From NCBI RefSeq assembly GCF_900109615.1, contig NZ_FOIX01000002.1:785266-849265 (forward strand): a DNA stretch of 64,000 bases, given 5' to 3'. Positions 11,177 to 20,473 of this stretch are shown piece after piece (position 1 is the first letter of the stretch; every line of letters begins with the position of its first letter). The notes beneath the pieces were generated by a model. That model ran no database searches. It had not been told where the DNA came from and worked only from the letters and a program-made list of their open reading frames with translations. Origin of the DNA: Kaistella antarctica (GTDB taxonomy: Bacteria > Bacteroidota > Bacteroidia > Flavobacteriales > Weeksellaceae). The translations under genes and the position numbers were made by a program.

Positions 11177-11246
11177 GGTAGATGAAACGCCGTACATTTT
11201 TCTCGGAGCGATTCTTAATTCGAAGCAAAAATTTAGGAAATTTTTA

Positions 11247-11254
11247 TACATTTG
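11247..11254 (+). promoter_or_regulatory. -7 box upstream of GLPGLI copy 2
   Basis: TACATTTG, an exact TAnnTTTG match, lies 49 bases before the ATG at 11304. It suggests the second GLPGLI gene has its own promoter. Confidence 0.5.
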
Positions 11255-11303
11255 AAAGTTCCTCAAACCTAGGTAGAATTATCAATTTAATTGATTCTAT
11301 AAA

Positions 11304-12119
11304 ATGAAACCAAAATTTATCTTCATATCTCTGCTATTTTTTAATTTAGCTTTTTCGCAAACGCATCGATTCATTTATGAGCTAGAAATCAGAAAACAAG
11401 ATGATGTAAATCAAATAAAGATGGTTTTAGACATCGATCAGAATTTTGTGAAATTCTATGATTACGACTTTCTTGACGTGGACACTCATCGCAAAAGCAG
11501 TGGGGAAAACAGGAAAACAAATTCTGAATCTGATCAGTTAGTCATAAGAGAAATTAATAGTTTTAAGAATACTTCGCTGCATTCCTTTGGCTACGATTAT
11601 TTTGCCATCAGTTCAACAGATAAAATTGCCTGGAATTTAGAAAAGGAAACCAAAAAAAATCAAAACTATACCTTGCAAAAAGCAACAGGTCAATTCGGTG
11701 GCAGAATGTGGACCGCCTGGTTCAGCAATGAAATTCCTTTTCCGGAAGGACCTTTTAAATTTAAAGGATTGTCAGGGTTAATTTTTGAAATCTATGATAC
11801 TGAAAATAGCTTTCATTACAACTTAGTTGAAATCATTAATCTTCCTGAAACTTTTGATACCACCGAGTTTGTCGAAACTTATTATGGTAAGAAACCAATC
11901 CCGATTAAGCTTAAGCAACTGCATCAATTGAAATTAAATTATTACCATAATATTGTAGAAGATCTGAATAACTTCAGAGAAAAAGGAGGTTCGATATCTT
12001 CTAAGAACGAGCTCGATTCAAAGGAGAAAATTCTGCAGGAAAAAAAAACAATTCAACAAAGCATCAAAAAATATTATCTGCCGCTTGAAAAAGATAAAGC
12101 GATTAATTACCCTGACTGA
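11304..12119 (+). CDS. GLPGLI family protein (copy 2)
   Basis: Second exported GLPGLI-family protein, 271 residues, with signal peptide LLFFNLAFSQ at about residues 10-19. The motif is slightly changed to FKGLSGLIFEIYD, but the preceding conserved block GGRMWTAWFSNEIPFPEGPF aligns directly with copy 1, so the two are paralogues. Its central part differs strongly from copy 1. A terminator follows. Function unknown. Confidence 0.9.
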   Translation: MKPKFIFISLLFFNLAFSQTHRFIYELEIRKQDDVNQIKMVLDIDQNFVKFYDYDFLDVDTHRKSSGENRKTNSESDQLVIREINSFKNTSLHSFGYDYFAISSTDKIAWNLEKETKKNQNYTLQKATGQFGGRMWTAWFSNEIPFPEGPFKFKGLSGLIFEIYDTENSFHYNLVEIINLPETFDTTEFVETYYGKKPIPIKLKQLHQLKLNYYHNIVEDLNNFREKGGSISSKNELDSKEKILQEKKTIQQSIKKYYLPLEKDKAINYPD

Positions 12120-12134
12120 TAAAAGATTTAATAA

Positions 12135-12168
12135 AAAAGAGATTCCTTTCGAAATCTCTTTTTTTTAT
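12135..12168. terminator. Terminator between convergent GLPGLI gene and dnaJ
   Basis: Perfect arms AAAAGAGATT (12135-12144) and AATCTCTTTT (12153-12162) followed by a T run; the A run on the left side allows it to act on the minus strand as well. Confidence 0.85.
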
Positions 12169-12170
12169 TT

Positions 12171-13292
12171 TTAATCGAACAAGTCCCGAACCTTATCAAA
12201 GAATGTTTTTTCCTTTCCAGATGGTTCAGCTAACATTTCACCATTGCTCATCTGCTTTTCAAAAAATTCCTTTTGATCTTTCGAAAGATTCTGCGGCGTC
12301 CAAACATTGATGTGGACAAACATATCACCAGTTCCATAACTGTCGATGCTCGGTAAACCTTTTTTAGATAGTCTTAAGATTTTTCCAGATTGTGTTCCAG
12401 CATCAACTTTTATTTTTACTTTTCCACCAACGGTCGGGATTTCTTTGTGCGTTCCCAAAGCCGCTTCTGCAAAAGAAACATACAATTCCTGATGAAGATT
12501 ATCGCCTTCTCTTTTAATCGTTGCATCAATTTCTTCTTCAACAACAACTAACAAATCACCTGGCGTTCCACCGAACGGGGCGTCATTTCCTTTGCCGCGA
12601 ACATTGAGCTGAATTCCTTCTCTTGCTCCTGCCGGAATATTGATGGTTACTTCTTCATCCTCCTTAATCAAACCTTGTGAATTCGCACCTGCTGGAATTT
12701 TATCGGCAACTTTACCAATTCCCTGGCAAGTAACACAATGGGTTTGGGTTTGCATTTGTCCGAACATGGTGTTCATAACCTTCATCTGCACGCCAGAACC
12801 GCGACAAGTATTGCACGTTTTCGAAGTCGCGCCTGGCGCCAACTTCATCTTTTTTACTTTAATGGTTTTCTGTGTTCCATTAAACATGTCCTCCAGATTC
12901 AACTTAATTCTTACCCGAAGATTACTGCCACGCAACTGCTGTCTTTGCTGACCGCCACCGCCGCCACCGAAATGGCCACCGAAAATATCTCCAAATTGAG
13001 AGAAAATGTCATCCATATTCATTCCGCCACTGCCGAAACCTCCGCCGCCACCAAAACCGCCGCCACCATTCATTCCGGCGTGACCGTATTGATCGTAACG
13101 GGCTTTTTTGTTACCATCGCTCAAGACTTCGTAAGCTTCAGCAGCTTCTTTAAATTTTTCTTCGGCGGCATTATCACCAGGGTTTTTATCTGGGTGAAAT
13201 TTAATCGCCATCTTCCGGTATGCTTTCTTTATTTCCTCTGCTGTAGCGCTTTTAGTTACTTCCAGAATTTCGTAGTAATCTCTTTTTGACAT
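12171..13292 (-). CDS. dnaJ: Chaperone DnaJ with a reduced zinc domain
   Basis: Hsp40 co-chaperone that delivers substrates to DnaK and stimulates its ATPase. The J domain covers residues 1-70 with HPD at 33-35, followed by a G/F-rich linker to about 115, then the substrate-binding domains. Classical DnaJ has four CxxCxGxG repeats; only two are present here, CNTCRGSG at 160-167 and CVTCQGIG at 186-193. The segments where repeats 1 and 4 should lie ([10 protein letters not shown] and [16 protein letters not shown]) have no cysteines, so only zinc centre II remains. grpE lies upstream on the same strand, separated by a dispersed repeat. Confidence 0.95.
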   Translation of the reverse strand: MSKRDYYEILEVTKSATAEEIKKAYRKMAIKFHPDKNPGDNAAEEKFKEAAEAYEVLSDGNKKARYDQYGHAGMNGGGGFGGGGGFGSGGMNMDDIFSQFGDIFGGHFGGGGGGQQRQQLRGSNLRVRIKLNLEDMFNGTQKTIKVKKMKLAPGATSKTCNTCRGSGVQMKVMNTMFGQMQTQTHCVTCQGIGKVADKIPAGANSQGLIKEDEEVTINIPAGAREGIQLNVRGKGNDAPFGGTPGDLLVVVEEEIDATIKREGDNLHQELYVSFAEAALGTHKEIPTVGGKVKIKVDAGTQSGKILRLSKKGLPSIDSYGTGDMFVHINVWTPQNLSKDQKEFFEKQMSNGEMLAEPSGKEKTFFDKVRDLFD

Positions 13293-13371
13293 AATATTTT
13301 AAAGGAGTTTTTTCAGCATTCACACTGAAAATATTTTAATTTTTTATTTGGGCAACTTAATCTCTCGTCTT

Positions 13372-13460
13372 TTATGACGAGATTCCCGCTATTTTTTGCC
13401 GACGCTCTTGCCAGCGCAAAAAAAATGAGCTCCACTCAAGCCGGGTTGCAAGATTCGAAC
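13372..13460. repeat. Dispersed repeat family, copy A (between grpE and dnaJ)
   Basis: An intergenic stretch with locally higher GC sharing an ordered set of blocks with 23655-23770 and 43180-43280: ATTCCCGCT, a TTTTTTGCC...GCGCAAAAAA hairpin-like core, GAGCTCC, TTCAA/CTCAAG and CCGGGTTGCAA. It sits between the cotranscribed grpE and dnaJ genes. Similar sequences are familiar from intergenic regions of Chryseobacterium-like genomes; function unknown. Confidence 0.7.
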
Positions 13461-13469
13461 ATGCAAATT

Positions 13470-14009
13470 CTAGTTTCCAATAATGACTTTAGCAAATCTG
13501 ATTACTTTGTCAGCAAGTTGATAACCTGTTTCAATCACATCTACAATTTTGCCTTTCAATTCTGGCGTTGGCGCGGGGATTTGGGTAATCGCTTCGTGAA
13601 AATCAACATTGAAATTATCGCCTGCATTGACCACCATTGGTGTCAATCCTTTATCACCTAATTTGTTTTTAAATTTTTGATAAATCAATTCCACTCCTTT
13701 CAAATCTGCTTCATTGCCGTTTTTAGCGATTTCTTTCAAGGCACGTTCGAAATCATCCAAAACGTCTAACATCGAAATCATCATATCTTGATTCGCGTAT
13801 TGAAAGAATTCCATTTTTTCTTTGGTCGTTCTTTTCTTATAATTTTCGAATTCAGCAAAAAGACGAATATAACGGTCTTTTTCCTCTGCCAAAAGTTCCT
13901 TTGCCGTAGGTTCAACTGTCATATTTTCTACAGTTTCGTCGGTAGTGTTTTGGGTTAGATCGTCTTGTGGATTTAAGTCTTCTTCGTGAATATCTTGATT
14001 GTCTGACAT
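13470..14009 (-). CDS. grpE: Nucleotide exchange factor GrpE
   Basis: Releases ADP from DnaK in the Hsp70 cycle. The 179-residue protein has an acidic disordered N-terminus (about 35 residues), a long coiled coil around EEKDRYIRLFAEFENYKKRT, and the C-terminal beta domain with the conserved ending DVIETGYQLADKVIRFAKVI. It is directly upstream of dnaJ in the same orientation, the usual heat-shock pair. A 177-base gap containing a dispersed repeat separates the two. Confidence 0.95.
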   Translation of the reverse strand: MSDNQDIHEEDLNPQDDLTQNTTDETVENMTVEPTAKELLAEEKDRYIRLFAEFENYKKRTTKEKMEFFQYANQDMMISMLDVLDDFERALKEIAKNGNEADLKGVELIYQKFKNKLGDKGLTPMVVNAGDNFNVDFHEAITQIPAPTPELKGKIVDVIETGYQLADKVIRFAKVIIGN

Positions 14010-14153
14010 AATTTTAAATTTTATACCGAACCTTTCACAAAGATTTTGCCAAAAAGAAGTTTAGGACAATTCGGCAGACTTCGGTATTTGAGAGATGGAT
14101 AACGTATCAACAATTGTCTGATACCGCAACATATTCTTAACACGTAAACACAA

Positions 14154-14179
14154 AAAATCCCGAACTAATTCGGGATTTT
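14154..14179 (-). terminator. Terminator of the DUF937/OmpA gene
   Basis: Perfect 11-bp arms AAAATCCCGAA and TTCGGGATTTT around a 4-base loop, just past the stop of the minus-strand gene ending at 14199. Confidence 0.85.
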
Positions 14180-14198
14180 ATTATAATATGATGTAAGA

Positions 14199-15479
14199 TT
14201 ATTTTGTAAATCTAACAGCCATTTTTCTATCTGAAGCTCTTTCACTATCTGAAGCTGTAGCAGCAACTTTAGCGAATTCGCTTCCATAACCTTCTGCACC
14301 CACTACCTGAGCGGTAACTCCTAATTTGCTAAGTTCAGATTTAATATGATCTGCTCTTTTTTGAGATAAATCTTTATTCTGAGCAGCATCGCCAGTCATA
14401 TCAGTGTAACCACCAATTTTAATTTTAGCATCTGGATACGATTTTAAAATAGCAGCTAAGTTTTGAATTTGTCCCTCAGAACCCATCTCTAATTCTGTGG
14501 CAGAACCCATTTTAAAGTTCACGTTGTCAAAGTTGTACCAGATATCTTTCAAGGCTGCGTCATCTGCATTTTTATAGTTGTCACCTTTAAGGAAATTAAT
14601 CATGGATGCTTCCATTCCGTTAGCGTAGCCTTTGATCATTTTTCCGTTAAGATCAATATCAGTAACTTCTCTAACTGGAGTTACCATCATCGCGCTGTCA
14701 TTAACCATATCGGCCGTAGAATCGGCGACGATTTCTGTGTTGTCAGTTGTAACAACTTCTTCTGTTTTATCTTTATTGTAATTATTCCATAAGAACCAAC
14801 CAGCTACCCCTAACAAAAGAAGTGGCAATAACCATTTCCAAATCGATCCGCCTTCATTGTTGTTATTATCAGGAGTGGGAGTTGTATGAACATTTCCGCC
14901 TCTATTTACTTCAACTTTCGGTTGATCGAAAGAAGTTACTTTCACATTCTCAGCATCAGGTCCACCAAACATATTTCCAATTCCTAGGGAAGCTAAAGAT
15001 AATCCTGCTGGGAGTAAAGAAGAAACAATTCCTTTTTGATCATTCAGTAGACTTGTAATTCCGGTAGAGCCTAAGTTATTATCGGTAGCATATTTCCCGA
15101 CCGAGCCTAAGGTTGCACTAGTAACCATATTTAATAATGAGTTGGATGATGAACTGCTCACGCCTGAAAAAGTTGAAATTGCATTTGCAATTCCTCCAAT
15201 TTTATCTCCAAAAATAGCCGTTAAAACGGTTGTAATTAATGAATTGTTTGAAGATCCACCTAGTAAATCGCCAAGCATGTTGCTAGAGGAAGCTCCAGTA
15301 ATTGCATCAAGAACTCCTGGTTTGTCGGCGTTATTTGCCATACCTCCCACAACTGCCGGTAGTAAACCGCTGATTGCTTTTGAAATTCCTGATTCACTTT
15401 CTCCTAGTTGAGAAGCAGCTTGCGAAATCAACGCTGGACCTAATTGTCCCTTGATAAGATCAATAATGTTTAAAGCCAT
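14199..15479 (-). CDS. DUF937 plus OmpA-like domain protein
   Basis: Fusion of 426 residues. Residues 1 to about 170 form a DUF937-type domain (starting MALNIIDLIKGQLGPALISQ) rich in Ser, Gly and Asn. A single hydrophobic helix follows at about 214-232 (IWKWLLPLLLLGVAGWFLW). Residues about 310-426 are an OmpA-like peptidoglycan-binding domain with KIKIGGYTDMTGDAAQNKDL followed by SQKRADHI. There is no N-terminal signal peptide, so the OmpA domain is probably tethered by the internal helix with the DUF937 part in the cytosol, as with MotB-like proteins. Exact role unknown. Confidence 0.88.
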   Translation of the reverse strand: MALNIIDLIKGQLGPALISQAASQLGESESGISKAISGLLPAVVGGMANNADKPGVLDAITGASSSNMLGDLLGGSSNNSLITTVLTAIFGDKIGGIANAISTFSGVSSSSSNSLLNMVTSATLGSVGKYATDNNLGSTGITSLLNDQKGIVSSLLPAGLSLASLGIGNMFGGPDAENVKVTSFDQPKVEVNRGGNVHTTPTPDNNNNEGGSIWKWLLPLLLLGVAGWFLWNNYNKDKTEEVVTTDNTEIVADSTADMVNDSAMMVTPVREVTDIDLNGKMIKGYANGMEASMINFLKGDNYKNADDAALKDIWYNFDNVNFKMGSATELEMGSEGQIQNLAAILKSYPDAKIKIGGYTDMTGDAAQNKDLSQKRADHIKSELSKLGVTAQVVGAEGYGSEFAKVAATASDSERASDRKMAVRFTK

Positions 15480-15599
15480 AATAGTTTAATTTTTAAAGTT
15501 AATATTTTGAATATAAGCAATATTTAGTCCAAAAACTTACCGATACTCTAATTTATAATAACATTAACAGTATCTAAAATTATGATTTCAACTAATTAA

Positions 15600-17075
15600 T
15601 TAGTAGGATTTACCGAAAATGACACGTTGTTTCGAGGGTTTTCCAGTAATTAAAGAAATCCCATCTTCCATTTCATTATTTAAAGGAATGCAACGAATGG
15701 TGGCTTTTGTTTCATTTTTAATTTGTTCCTCTTCCTCCTCGGTTCCGTCCCAATGGGCAGAAATGAATCCACCTTTCTCTTCCAGAACTGTTTTAAATTC
15801 ATCATAACTATTTACAGGAGTGATGTGCGAATCTCTAAAATCAACCGCCTTGGTGTAAATTGCTTTTTGGATTGTTTTCAATAATTCTTCAATATAAACT
15901 TCAATATTTTCTAAAGGTTGAATTTCTTTAGTTAAATTATCTCGCCTAGCAATTTCTACCGTTTTATTTTCTAAATCTCTGGCGCCCATTGCGATTCTAA
16001 TCGGCACTCCTTTTAATTCATATTCTGCAAATTTCCAACCTGGCTTATTATCGGGTCTGTTGTCATATTTTACGGAGATTCCTTTGGCTTTTAGCTTGTC
16101 TACAATATCAAAAGCAACTTCATTAATTTGATTGAGTTGATCTTCTCCTTTAAAGATAGGAACAATCACGACCTGAATCGGTGCCAAAGATGGCGGAAGA
16201 ACCAAACCTAAATCATCAGAATGCGTCATGATTAAACCACCGATTAATCGGGTAGAAGTTCCCCAAGAGGTTCCCCAAGCATGTTCAATTTTACCTTCGC
16301 GATTCGTAAATTTAACATCAAATGCTTTACCGAAATTCTGACCTAGAAAGTGTGAAGTTCCGGCTTGCAAGGCTTTACCATCTTGCATCAAAGCTTCAAT
16401 ACAATAGGTTTCGTCAGCACCGGCGAATCTTTCAGAAGCCGTTTTAATTCCTTTTATTACTGGAATACACATGAAATTTTGCACGAAATCTGCATAAACA
16501 TCAATCATTTTTTCAGTCTCCTCAATGGCTTCATCCTTGGTAGCATGTGCCGTATGTCCTTCTTGCCAGAGGAATTCTGCAGTTCTCAAAAAGAAACGAG
16601 TTCTCATTTCCCAGCGAACCACATTAGCCCATTGATTGATCAGAATAGGTAAGTCACGATAAGACTGTATCCATTTTTTATAAGTACTCCAAATAATGGC
16701 TTCGGAGGTTGGACGAACGATCAATTCCTCCTCTAATTTAGCCTCTGGATCAACGATTAATTTCTTTGGGTTATTAGGGTCAGTTTTTAAGCGATAATGA
16801 GTTACTACGGCGCACTCCTTAGCAAAACCTTCTGCGTTCTGTTCTTCCGCTTCAAAAAAGCTTTTAGGAATAAAGAGAGGGAAGTAGGCATTTTGGTGAC
16901 CTGTCTCCTTAAATTTCTTATCTAATTCGTCGCGCATTTTCTCCCAAATTGCATATCCATAAGGTTTAATAACCATACAACCACGAACTCCAGAATTTTC
17001 AGCCAAATCAGCTTGAACAACTAATTCATTATACCATTTGCTATAATCTTCACCTCTGGAAGTAATCTTTGCCAT
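15600..17075 (-). CDS. proS: Prolyl-tRNA synthetase (archaeal/eukaryotic-type, short form)
   Basis: Charges tRNA-Pro with proline. At 491 residues it lacks the INS editing insertion of the approximately 570-residue bacterial form and matches the ProS type shared with Archaea and eukaryotes. Class II motif 2 is visible as [21 protein letters not shown], shortened here to [17 protein letters not shown], preceded by [20 protein letters not shown], and motif 3 lies in [20 protein letters not shown]. The C-terminus RVIFGKSY is typical of this form. It is divergent from the lipoprotein gene at 17222. Confidence 0.96.
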   Translation of the reverse strand: MAKITSRGEDYSKWYNELVVQADLAENSGVRGCMVIKPYGYAIWEKMRDELDKKFKETGHQNAYFPLFIPKSFFEAEEQNAEGFAKECAVVTHYRLKTDPNNPKKLIVDPEAKLEEELIVRPTSEAIIWSTYKKWIQSYRDLPILINQWANVVRWEMRTRFFLRTAEFLWQEGHTAHATKDEAIEETEKMIDVYADFVQNFMCIPVIKGIKTASERFAGADETYCIEALMQDGKALQAGTSHFLGQNFGKAFDVKFTNREGKIEHAWGTSWGTSTRLIGGLIMTHSDDLGLVLPPSLAPIQVVIVPIFKGEDQLNQINEVAFDIVDKLKAKGISVKYDNRPDNKPGWKFAEYELKGVPIRIAMGARDLENKTVEIARRDNLTKEIQPLENIEVYIEELLKTIQKAIYTKAVDFRDSHITPVNSYDEFKTVLEEKGGFISAHWDGTEEEEEQIKNETKATIRCIPLNNEMEDGISLITGKPSKQRVIFGKSY

Positions 17076-17185
17076 TATATTTTGTCTTTAAATTTAACTT
17101 AATGCAGCTTCTAACATCTAATCTAAAAAGCTTATTTTTACTCAAAATTCATCCTTAATGATTGGTACAATTTTGGTGCAATTTG

Positions 17186-17193
17186 CAAATATA
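17186..17193 (-). promoter_or_regulatory. -7 box upstream of proS
   Basis: Minus-strand TATATTTG, an exact TAnnTTTG match, about 110 bases before the proS start and close to the divergent lipoprotein gene. A matching -33 element was not seen. Confidence 0.4.
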
Positions 17194-17221
17194 AATCAAA
17201 TTAAAACTTTTTCACCTTATC

Positions 17222-18265
17222 ATGAAAAAAATTACTTATAAAAAATCAATGCAATTACTAAAGTCCAACGCGGTTTTAGCAATTTTGGGAGGTTTTATTT
17301 TATCTTCTTGTGGAGCCACAATGGGTGGGTACAGCGAGACTGATGGAGTATATTATGATCCTAATACAGACACAATCCCAGTCGGGGTTGTAATGAATAA
17401 TGGAAATCAAGTAGGCGACTACTATGATTACCAATACAACGATGACCAGAATAAGTATTTGAATTCCGAAAACAGAAATCAAAACTGGCAAGACTCTCAA
17501 AATTCTGACTGGGGTAATTTCGCAGGTACAGAAACTTACTATAATGATACTTGGGGATATCCTTACGGGATGTATTCAGGATACGGTTTTGGGATGAGTT
17601 TCGGATTTGGAACTTCTTATGGATTTGGCGGTTATTATAGTCCTTGGGGATTTGGCTACAGTCCTTTCGGCGGATATTATAATCCTTACTACGGATACAA
17701 TCCTTACTATGGTTACAACCCTTATGGATATTACAATCCTTATGGATACTATTCGCCTTACGGATATAATGGCTACAATGGATATGGAGGTTACAATAGC
17801 TACAATGCACCGCGATTTAATACGAAAAGAAGCGGTTCTGATGGCTCAGGATTTAGAACTGATAACAGTTTAAGAAATAATAATTCTGGAATAAGACCGA
17901 ATACAGATCGAAATTCTGGTTTCAGAAATGACAATCCGCGGTATAATAACCAGCAGAATAATAACCCACGTTATAATACTCAGCCTGGAAATACAAATCA
18001 GCAGCAGCCGAATAATCAACCAAGGTACAGAACGTCGCCGCAAATTGATAATGGGACTCGACAAAATAATAATACGCCGAGACAAAATACAACGCCTAGA
18101 CAGTACAATAATAACAGACAGGAAACACCGACCTACAACCAACCTAGTAGAAATAATTCTAATGACGGAGGTTTCAGATCAGGGAATTCTGGCGGAGGAT
18201 TTAATAGTGGATCTTCAAATTCTAGTTCTGGATCAACCAGATCGTCTGGCGGTTTTAGAAGATAA
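17222..18265 (+). CDS. Tyr/Gly/Asn-rich repeat lipoprotein
   Basis: Exported lipoprotein of 347 residues. A signal peptide with lipobox LSSC places the acylated Cys at residue 30. The mature protein has almost no conventional domain: an Asn/Asp/Tyr-rich stretch, a Gly/Phe/Tyr tract, tandem NPYYGY/NPYGYY units, and an Asn/Gln/Arg/Ser-rich tail ending in SGGFRR. The compositional bias suggests a disordered, possibly adhesive or cell-surface polymer-like protein. The next gene, an outer-membrane barrel, starts 25 bases downstream, so the two are likely cotranscribed. Function unknown. Confidence 0.8.
   Translation: MKKITYKKSMQLLKSNAVLAILGGFILSSCGATMGGYSETDGVYYDPNTDTIPVGVVMNNGNQVGDYYDYQYNDDQNKYLNSENRNQNWQDSQNSDWGNFAGTETYYNDTWGYPYGMYSGYGFGMSFGFGTSYGFGGYYSPWGFGYSPFGGYYNPYYGYNPYYGYNPYGYYNPYGYYSPYGYNGYNGYGGYNSYNAPRFNTKRSGSDGSGFRTDNSLRNNNSGIRPNTDRNSGFRNDNPRYNNQQNNNPRYNTQPGNTNQQQPNNQPRYRTSPQIDNGTRQNNNTPRQNTTPRQYNNNRQETPTYNQPSRNNSNDGGFRSGNSGGGFNSGSSNSSSGSTRSSGGFRR
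17670..17800 (+). repeat. In-gene tandem repeats encoding Tyr-rich hexapeptides
   Basis: Imperfect direct repeats of about 15-18 bases built on AATCCTTA(C/T)(T/G)A(T/C)GG encode successive YNPYYGY, YNPYGYY and YNGYNGY units within the lipoprotein gene. The copy number could vary by slippage. Confidence 0.8.
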
Positions 18266-18290
18266 TATTTAATATAAGCATATTTTAAAA

Positions 18291-19694
18291 ATGGTAAAAA
18301 AGTCTTTAATAATTTTAGGTATCGGTGCGGCTTATTTCGCAAATGCCCAAGACCTATCTACAATAAGAAATACAGTTGATGTTTATTCAAGCTCAATGAC
18401 AACTGGTTCTGCAAAATACAATGGTATGGCAGGGTCGATGGGAGCATTAGGTGGAGATGTTTCAGTGATGAATACGAATCCTGCGGGAATCGGAGTAAGT
18501 ATTACTAGTGAAATGTCAGGAACTTTAGCCATTCAGAATAGTAAGAATTCAACGTCGTTGGCCGGGAAATCTCTAGATTATAAAGTCAATAAAACTGATC
18601 TTGGAAATGTTGGAGGCGTGATGGTTTTTCAACTGGATGGATCTACTCCCTGGAAATTTGTAAATATTGGAGTTAATTACTCCAATCAATCAATTGAAGA
18701 TTATTCTGAATCTCCGGGAAATGCGAACGTTAACTTTAATATTTACGATTCCAGCAATGTTTTGGTAGACAACATTTCTCTCGCAGGTCATGCTTACAAT
18801 CGTTATGGTGATGTTTCTAAAATGAGTCTTGCGGTGGGTGCAAACTATGACAACCGAATCTACATAGGCGGTGGTTTGAATTTTCATTCCGCAGCTATTG
18901 ATCAATACGATTCTGCTGCATTCGATTCTTCGGCAAATAATTCCACTAGTGTCTATAGTAAACAATACACTCCCTTTTCTGAATCATCCACTGGATTTTC
19001 AGCCTCAGTTGGTGTCATCGGAAAAGTAAATCCGCAGTTTAGATTGGGTGCTTCTATTGAAACCCCGACTTGGTGGAATGTAGCCAGAGTTTTTAATGAA
19101 TATGATAACCCGACAGATGGAACTTACACCGAGGAAAGAAATCTTTCTTCACCAATGAAAGCAACAGTAAGTGCTGCTTATGTTCCCAATAAAAATTTCG
19201 CCATTAATGTTGATTATACTTTAGGATTGACCAAGTCAAAATATAAAGTTTACGGAAATGCTGAAACTGAATTGAATAACTTCTTTAGTGAAAATTCTAA
19301 AAATTTATCTGAAGTAAAAGTTGGAGCGGAATATAGAATCGAGGCATTTCGAATCAGAGGTGGATATGCTTTTGCAAGCAGTCCGTTTGATTCAATGGGC
19401 ATTTCAGCTTTCGGAGAAAATGGCACAGCGGCCAATACTTCTTACGATAATTTAATTCTTGGACGAAGATCTACGATTGGAGCTGGGATCGGATACGATT
19501 TTAAATCATTTTACATTGATGCAGCTTACCAGAATTTAAGTTCAGATTATAAAAGTCCCTTCTTGCGAGGTTCTGCAAGCAATAATTCGGGATATTTTTC
19601 CGATAATTATATTGTAGATTCTGATGCGGCAGTAGTTTCAGATGTAAAAAACAAAAGAGACAACTTCTTTATTACGCTAGGTTGGAAGTTTTAA
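18291..19694 (+). CDS. Outer-membrane beta-barrel protein, OmpP1/FadL-like
   Basis: Predicted outer-membrane protein of 467 residues. The signal peptide ends after residue 20 (YFANAQ). The segment AKYNGMAGSMGALGGDVSVM followed by NTNPAGIG resembles the N-terminus of OmpP1/FadL and PorV-like proteins of Bacteroidota, and the remainder consists of alternating amphipathic strands ending in an aromatic C-terminal residue (FFITLGWKF), as required for barrel assembly. It follows the Tyr-rich lipoprotein by 25 bases. The transported substrate, if any, cannot be inferred. Confidence 0.82.
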   Translation: MVKKSLIILGIGAAYFANAQDLSTIRNTVDVYSSSMTTGSAKYNGMAGSMGALGGDVSVMNTNPAGIGVSITSEMSGTLAIQNSKNSTSLAGKSLDYKVNKTDLGNVGGVMVFQLDGSTPWKFVNIGVNYSNQSIEDYSESPGNANVNFNIYDSSNVLVDNISLAGHAYNRYGDVSKMSLAVGANYDNRIYIGGGLNFHSAAIDQYDSAAFDSSANNSTSVYSKQYTPFSESSTGFSASVGVIGKVNPQFRLGASIETPTWWNVARVFNEYDNPTDGTYTEERNLSSPMKATVSAAYVPNKNFAINVDYTLGLTKSKYKVYGNAETELNNFFSENSKNLSEVKVGAEYRIEAFRIRGGYAFASSPFDSMGISAFGENGTAANTSYDNLILGRRSTIGAGIGYDFKSFYIDAAYQNLSSDYKSPFLRGSASNNSGYFSDNYIVDSDAAVVSDVKNKRDNFFITLGWKF

Positions 19695-19722
19695 CTTAGT
19701 GTAAAATTCTTACTTGAAATAT

Positions 19723-19757
19723 AAAAGACTCCAATTTAATCGGAGTCTTTTTTTTTG
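19723..19757. terminator. Terminator between convergent barrel-protein and ZIP genes
   Basis: Perfect arms AAAAGACTCC (19723-19732) and GGAGTCTTTT (19742-19751), then a run of T. Confidence 0.85.
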
Positions 19758-19766
19758 TACAAATAT

Positions 19767-20459
19767 TTAGTGTTGATGGAAGAGATGAGTTGACATCGCC
19801 AATAAAACTCCTAACATGACATAACCGATTTTACGCCAGTCTACGTTGTGATTCTTATTGCTTTCAAATATAATGACTGATGAAATATGAAGGAAAATTC
19901 CACCAACTAAAGCGAGAAAGTATACTTCTAAGTTGGGGTTAAAATATTTACCTAAAATCAAACCCAAAGGTGAAGCCAGCGCAAAAATTGAAATAATAAG
20001 AAAAGCCGACGGCGAGAATTTTTTATTCTTCACTAAAAAAGCGCCCAGAATAAATGAAATTGGAATATTGTGCACCAAAATACCCGTTAGATAAGGAGTC
20101 AAAACAACCTCCTCATTTGCGAGTGGAATTCCCTCTAGAAATGCGTGAATAAAAAGTCCAATCATCAATGCCAACGGAAGAATGTGTTTTCCTTCTGTAT
20201 GATGGTGAAAGTGGCCGTGTTCAAAGCCTTTGGTCAAGTTTTCTAACAACATTTGAAGTAAAACACCACCAATAACCCAAAGCCCAATATTTTGATCTTC
20301 ACCCGCATAAACTTCTGGAAAAACCTCATTCAAGCAAATCGTAATTAAAAAACCAGCACTTACGATAAGCAGATTTTTCGCAAATTTTTCTCGGTCACCA
20401 AAAAATTTCCCGAGGAAAACTCCGATTAAAACACTTAATATTAATAAAACAATAATCAT
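19767..20459 (-). CDS. ZIP family divalent metal transporter
   Basis: Inner-membrane metal importer of 230 residues with about eight hydrophobic segments. The His-rich loop HGHFHHHTEGKH between segments 3 and 4, the following segment ALMIGLFIHAFLEGIPLANE with the conserved HxxxEG motif, and HNIPISFILGAFL in the next helix form the ZIP metal site. The substrate is likely zinc or iron. It starts 14 bases after the stop of the upstream methyltransferase gene, so both belong to one transcript. Confidence 0.9.
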   Translation of the reverse strand: MIIVLLILSVLIGVFLGKFFGDREKFAKNLLIVSAGFLITICLNEVFPEVYAGEDQNIGLWVIGGVLLQMLLENLTKGFEHGHFHHHTEGKHILPLALMIGLFIHAFLEGIPLANEEVVLTPYLTGILVHNIPISFILGAFLVKNKKFSPSAFLIISIFALASPLGLILGKYFNPNLEVYFLALVGGIFLHISSVIIFESNKNHNVDWRKIGYVMLGVLLAMSTHLFHQH

Positions 20460-20473
20460 AACTCCCTTTATTT

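Noticed and set aside
12738..13289. Long open frame antisense to dnaJ (183 codons)
   Set aside because: It is the complement of the Gly-rich and J-domain coding region, has no family motif, and dnaJ itself is clearly the gene.
17670..17800. Regular short repeats that could suggest a CRISPR array
   Set aside because: Units are imperfect, in frame, and have no unique spacers; they encode tandem peptides.
17361..18142. Open frames on the minus strand and in the other plus frames through the Tyr/Asn-rich lipoprotein gene
   Set aside because: They arise from the skewed repeat composition of the real gene; the products are biased strings without domains.
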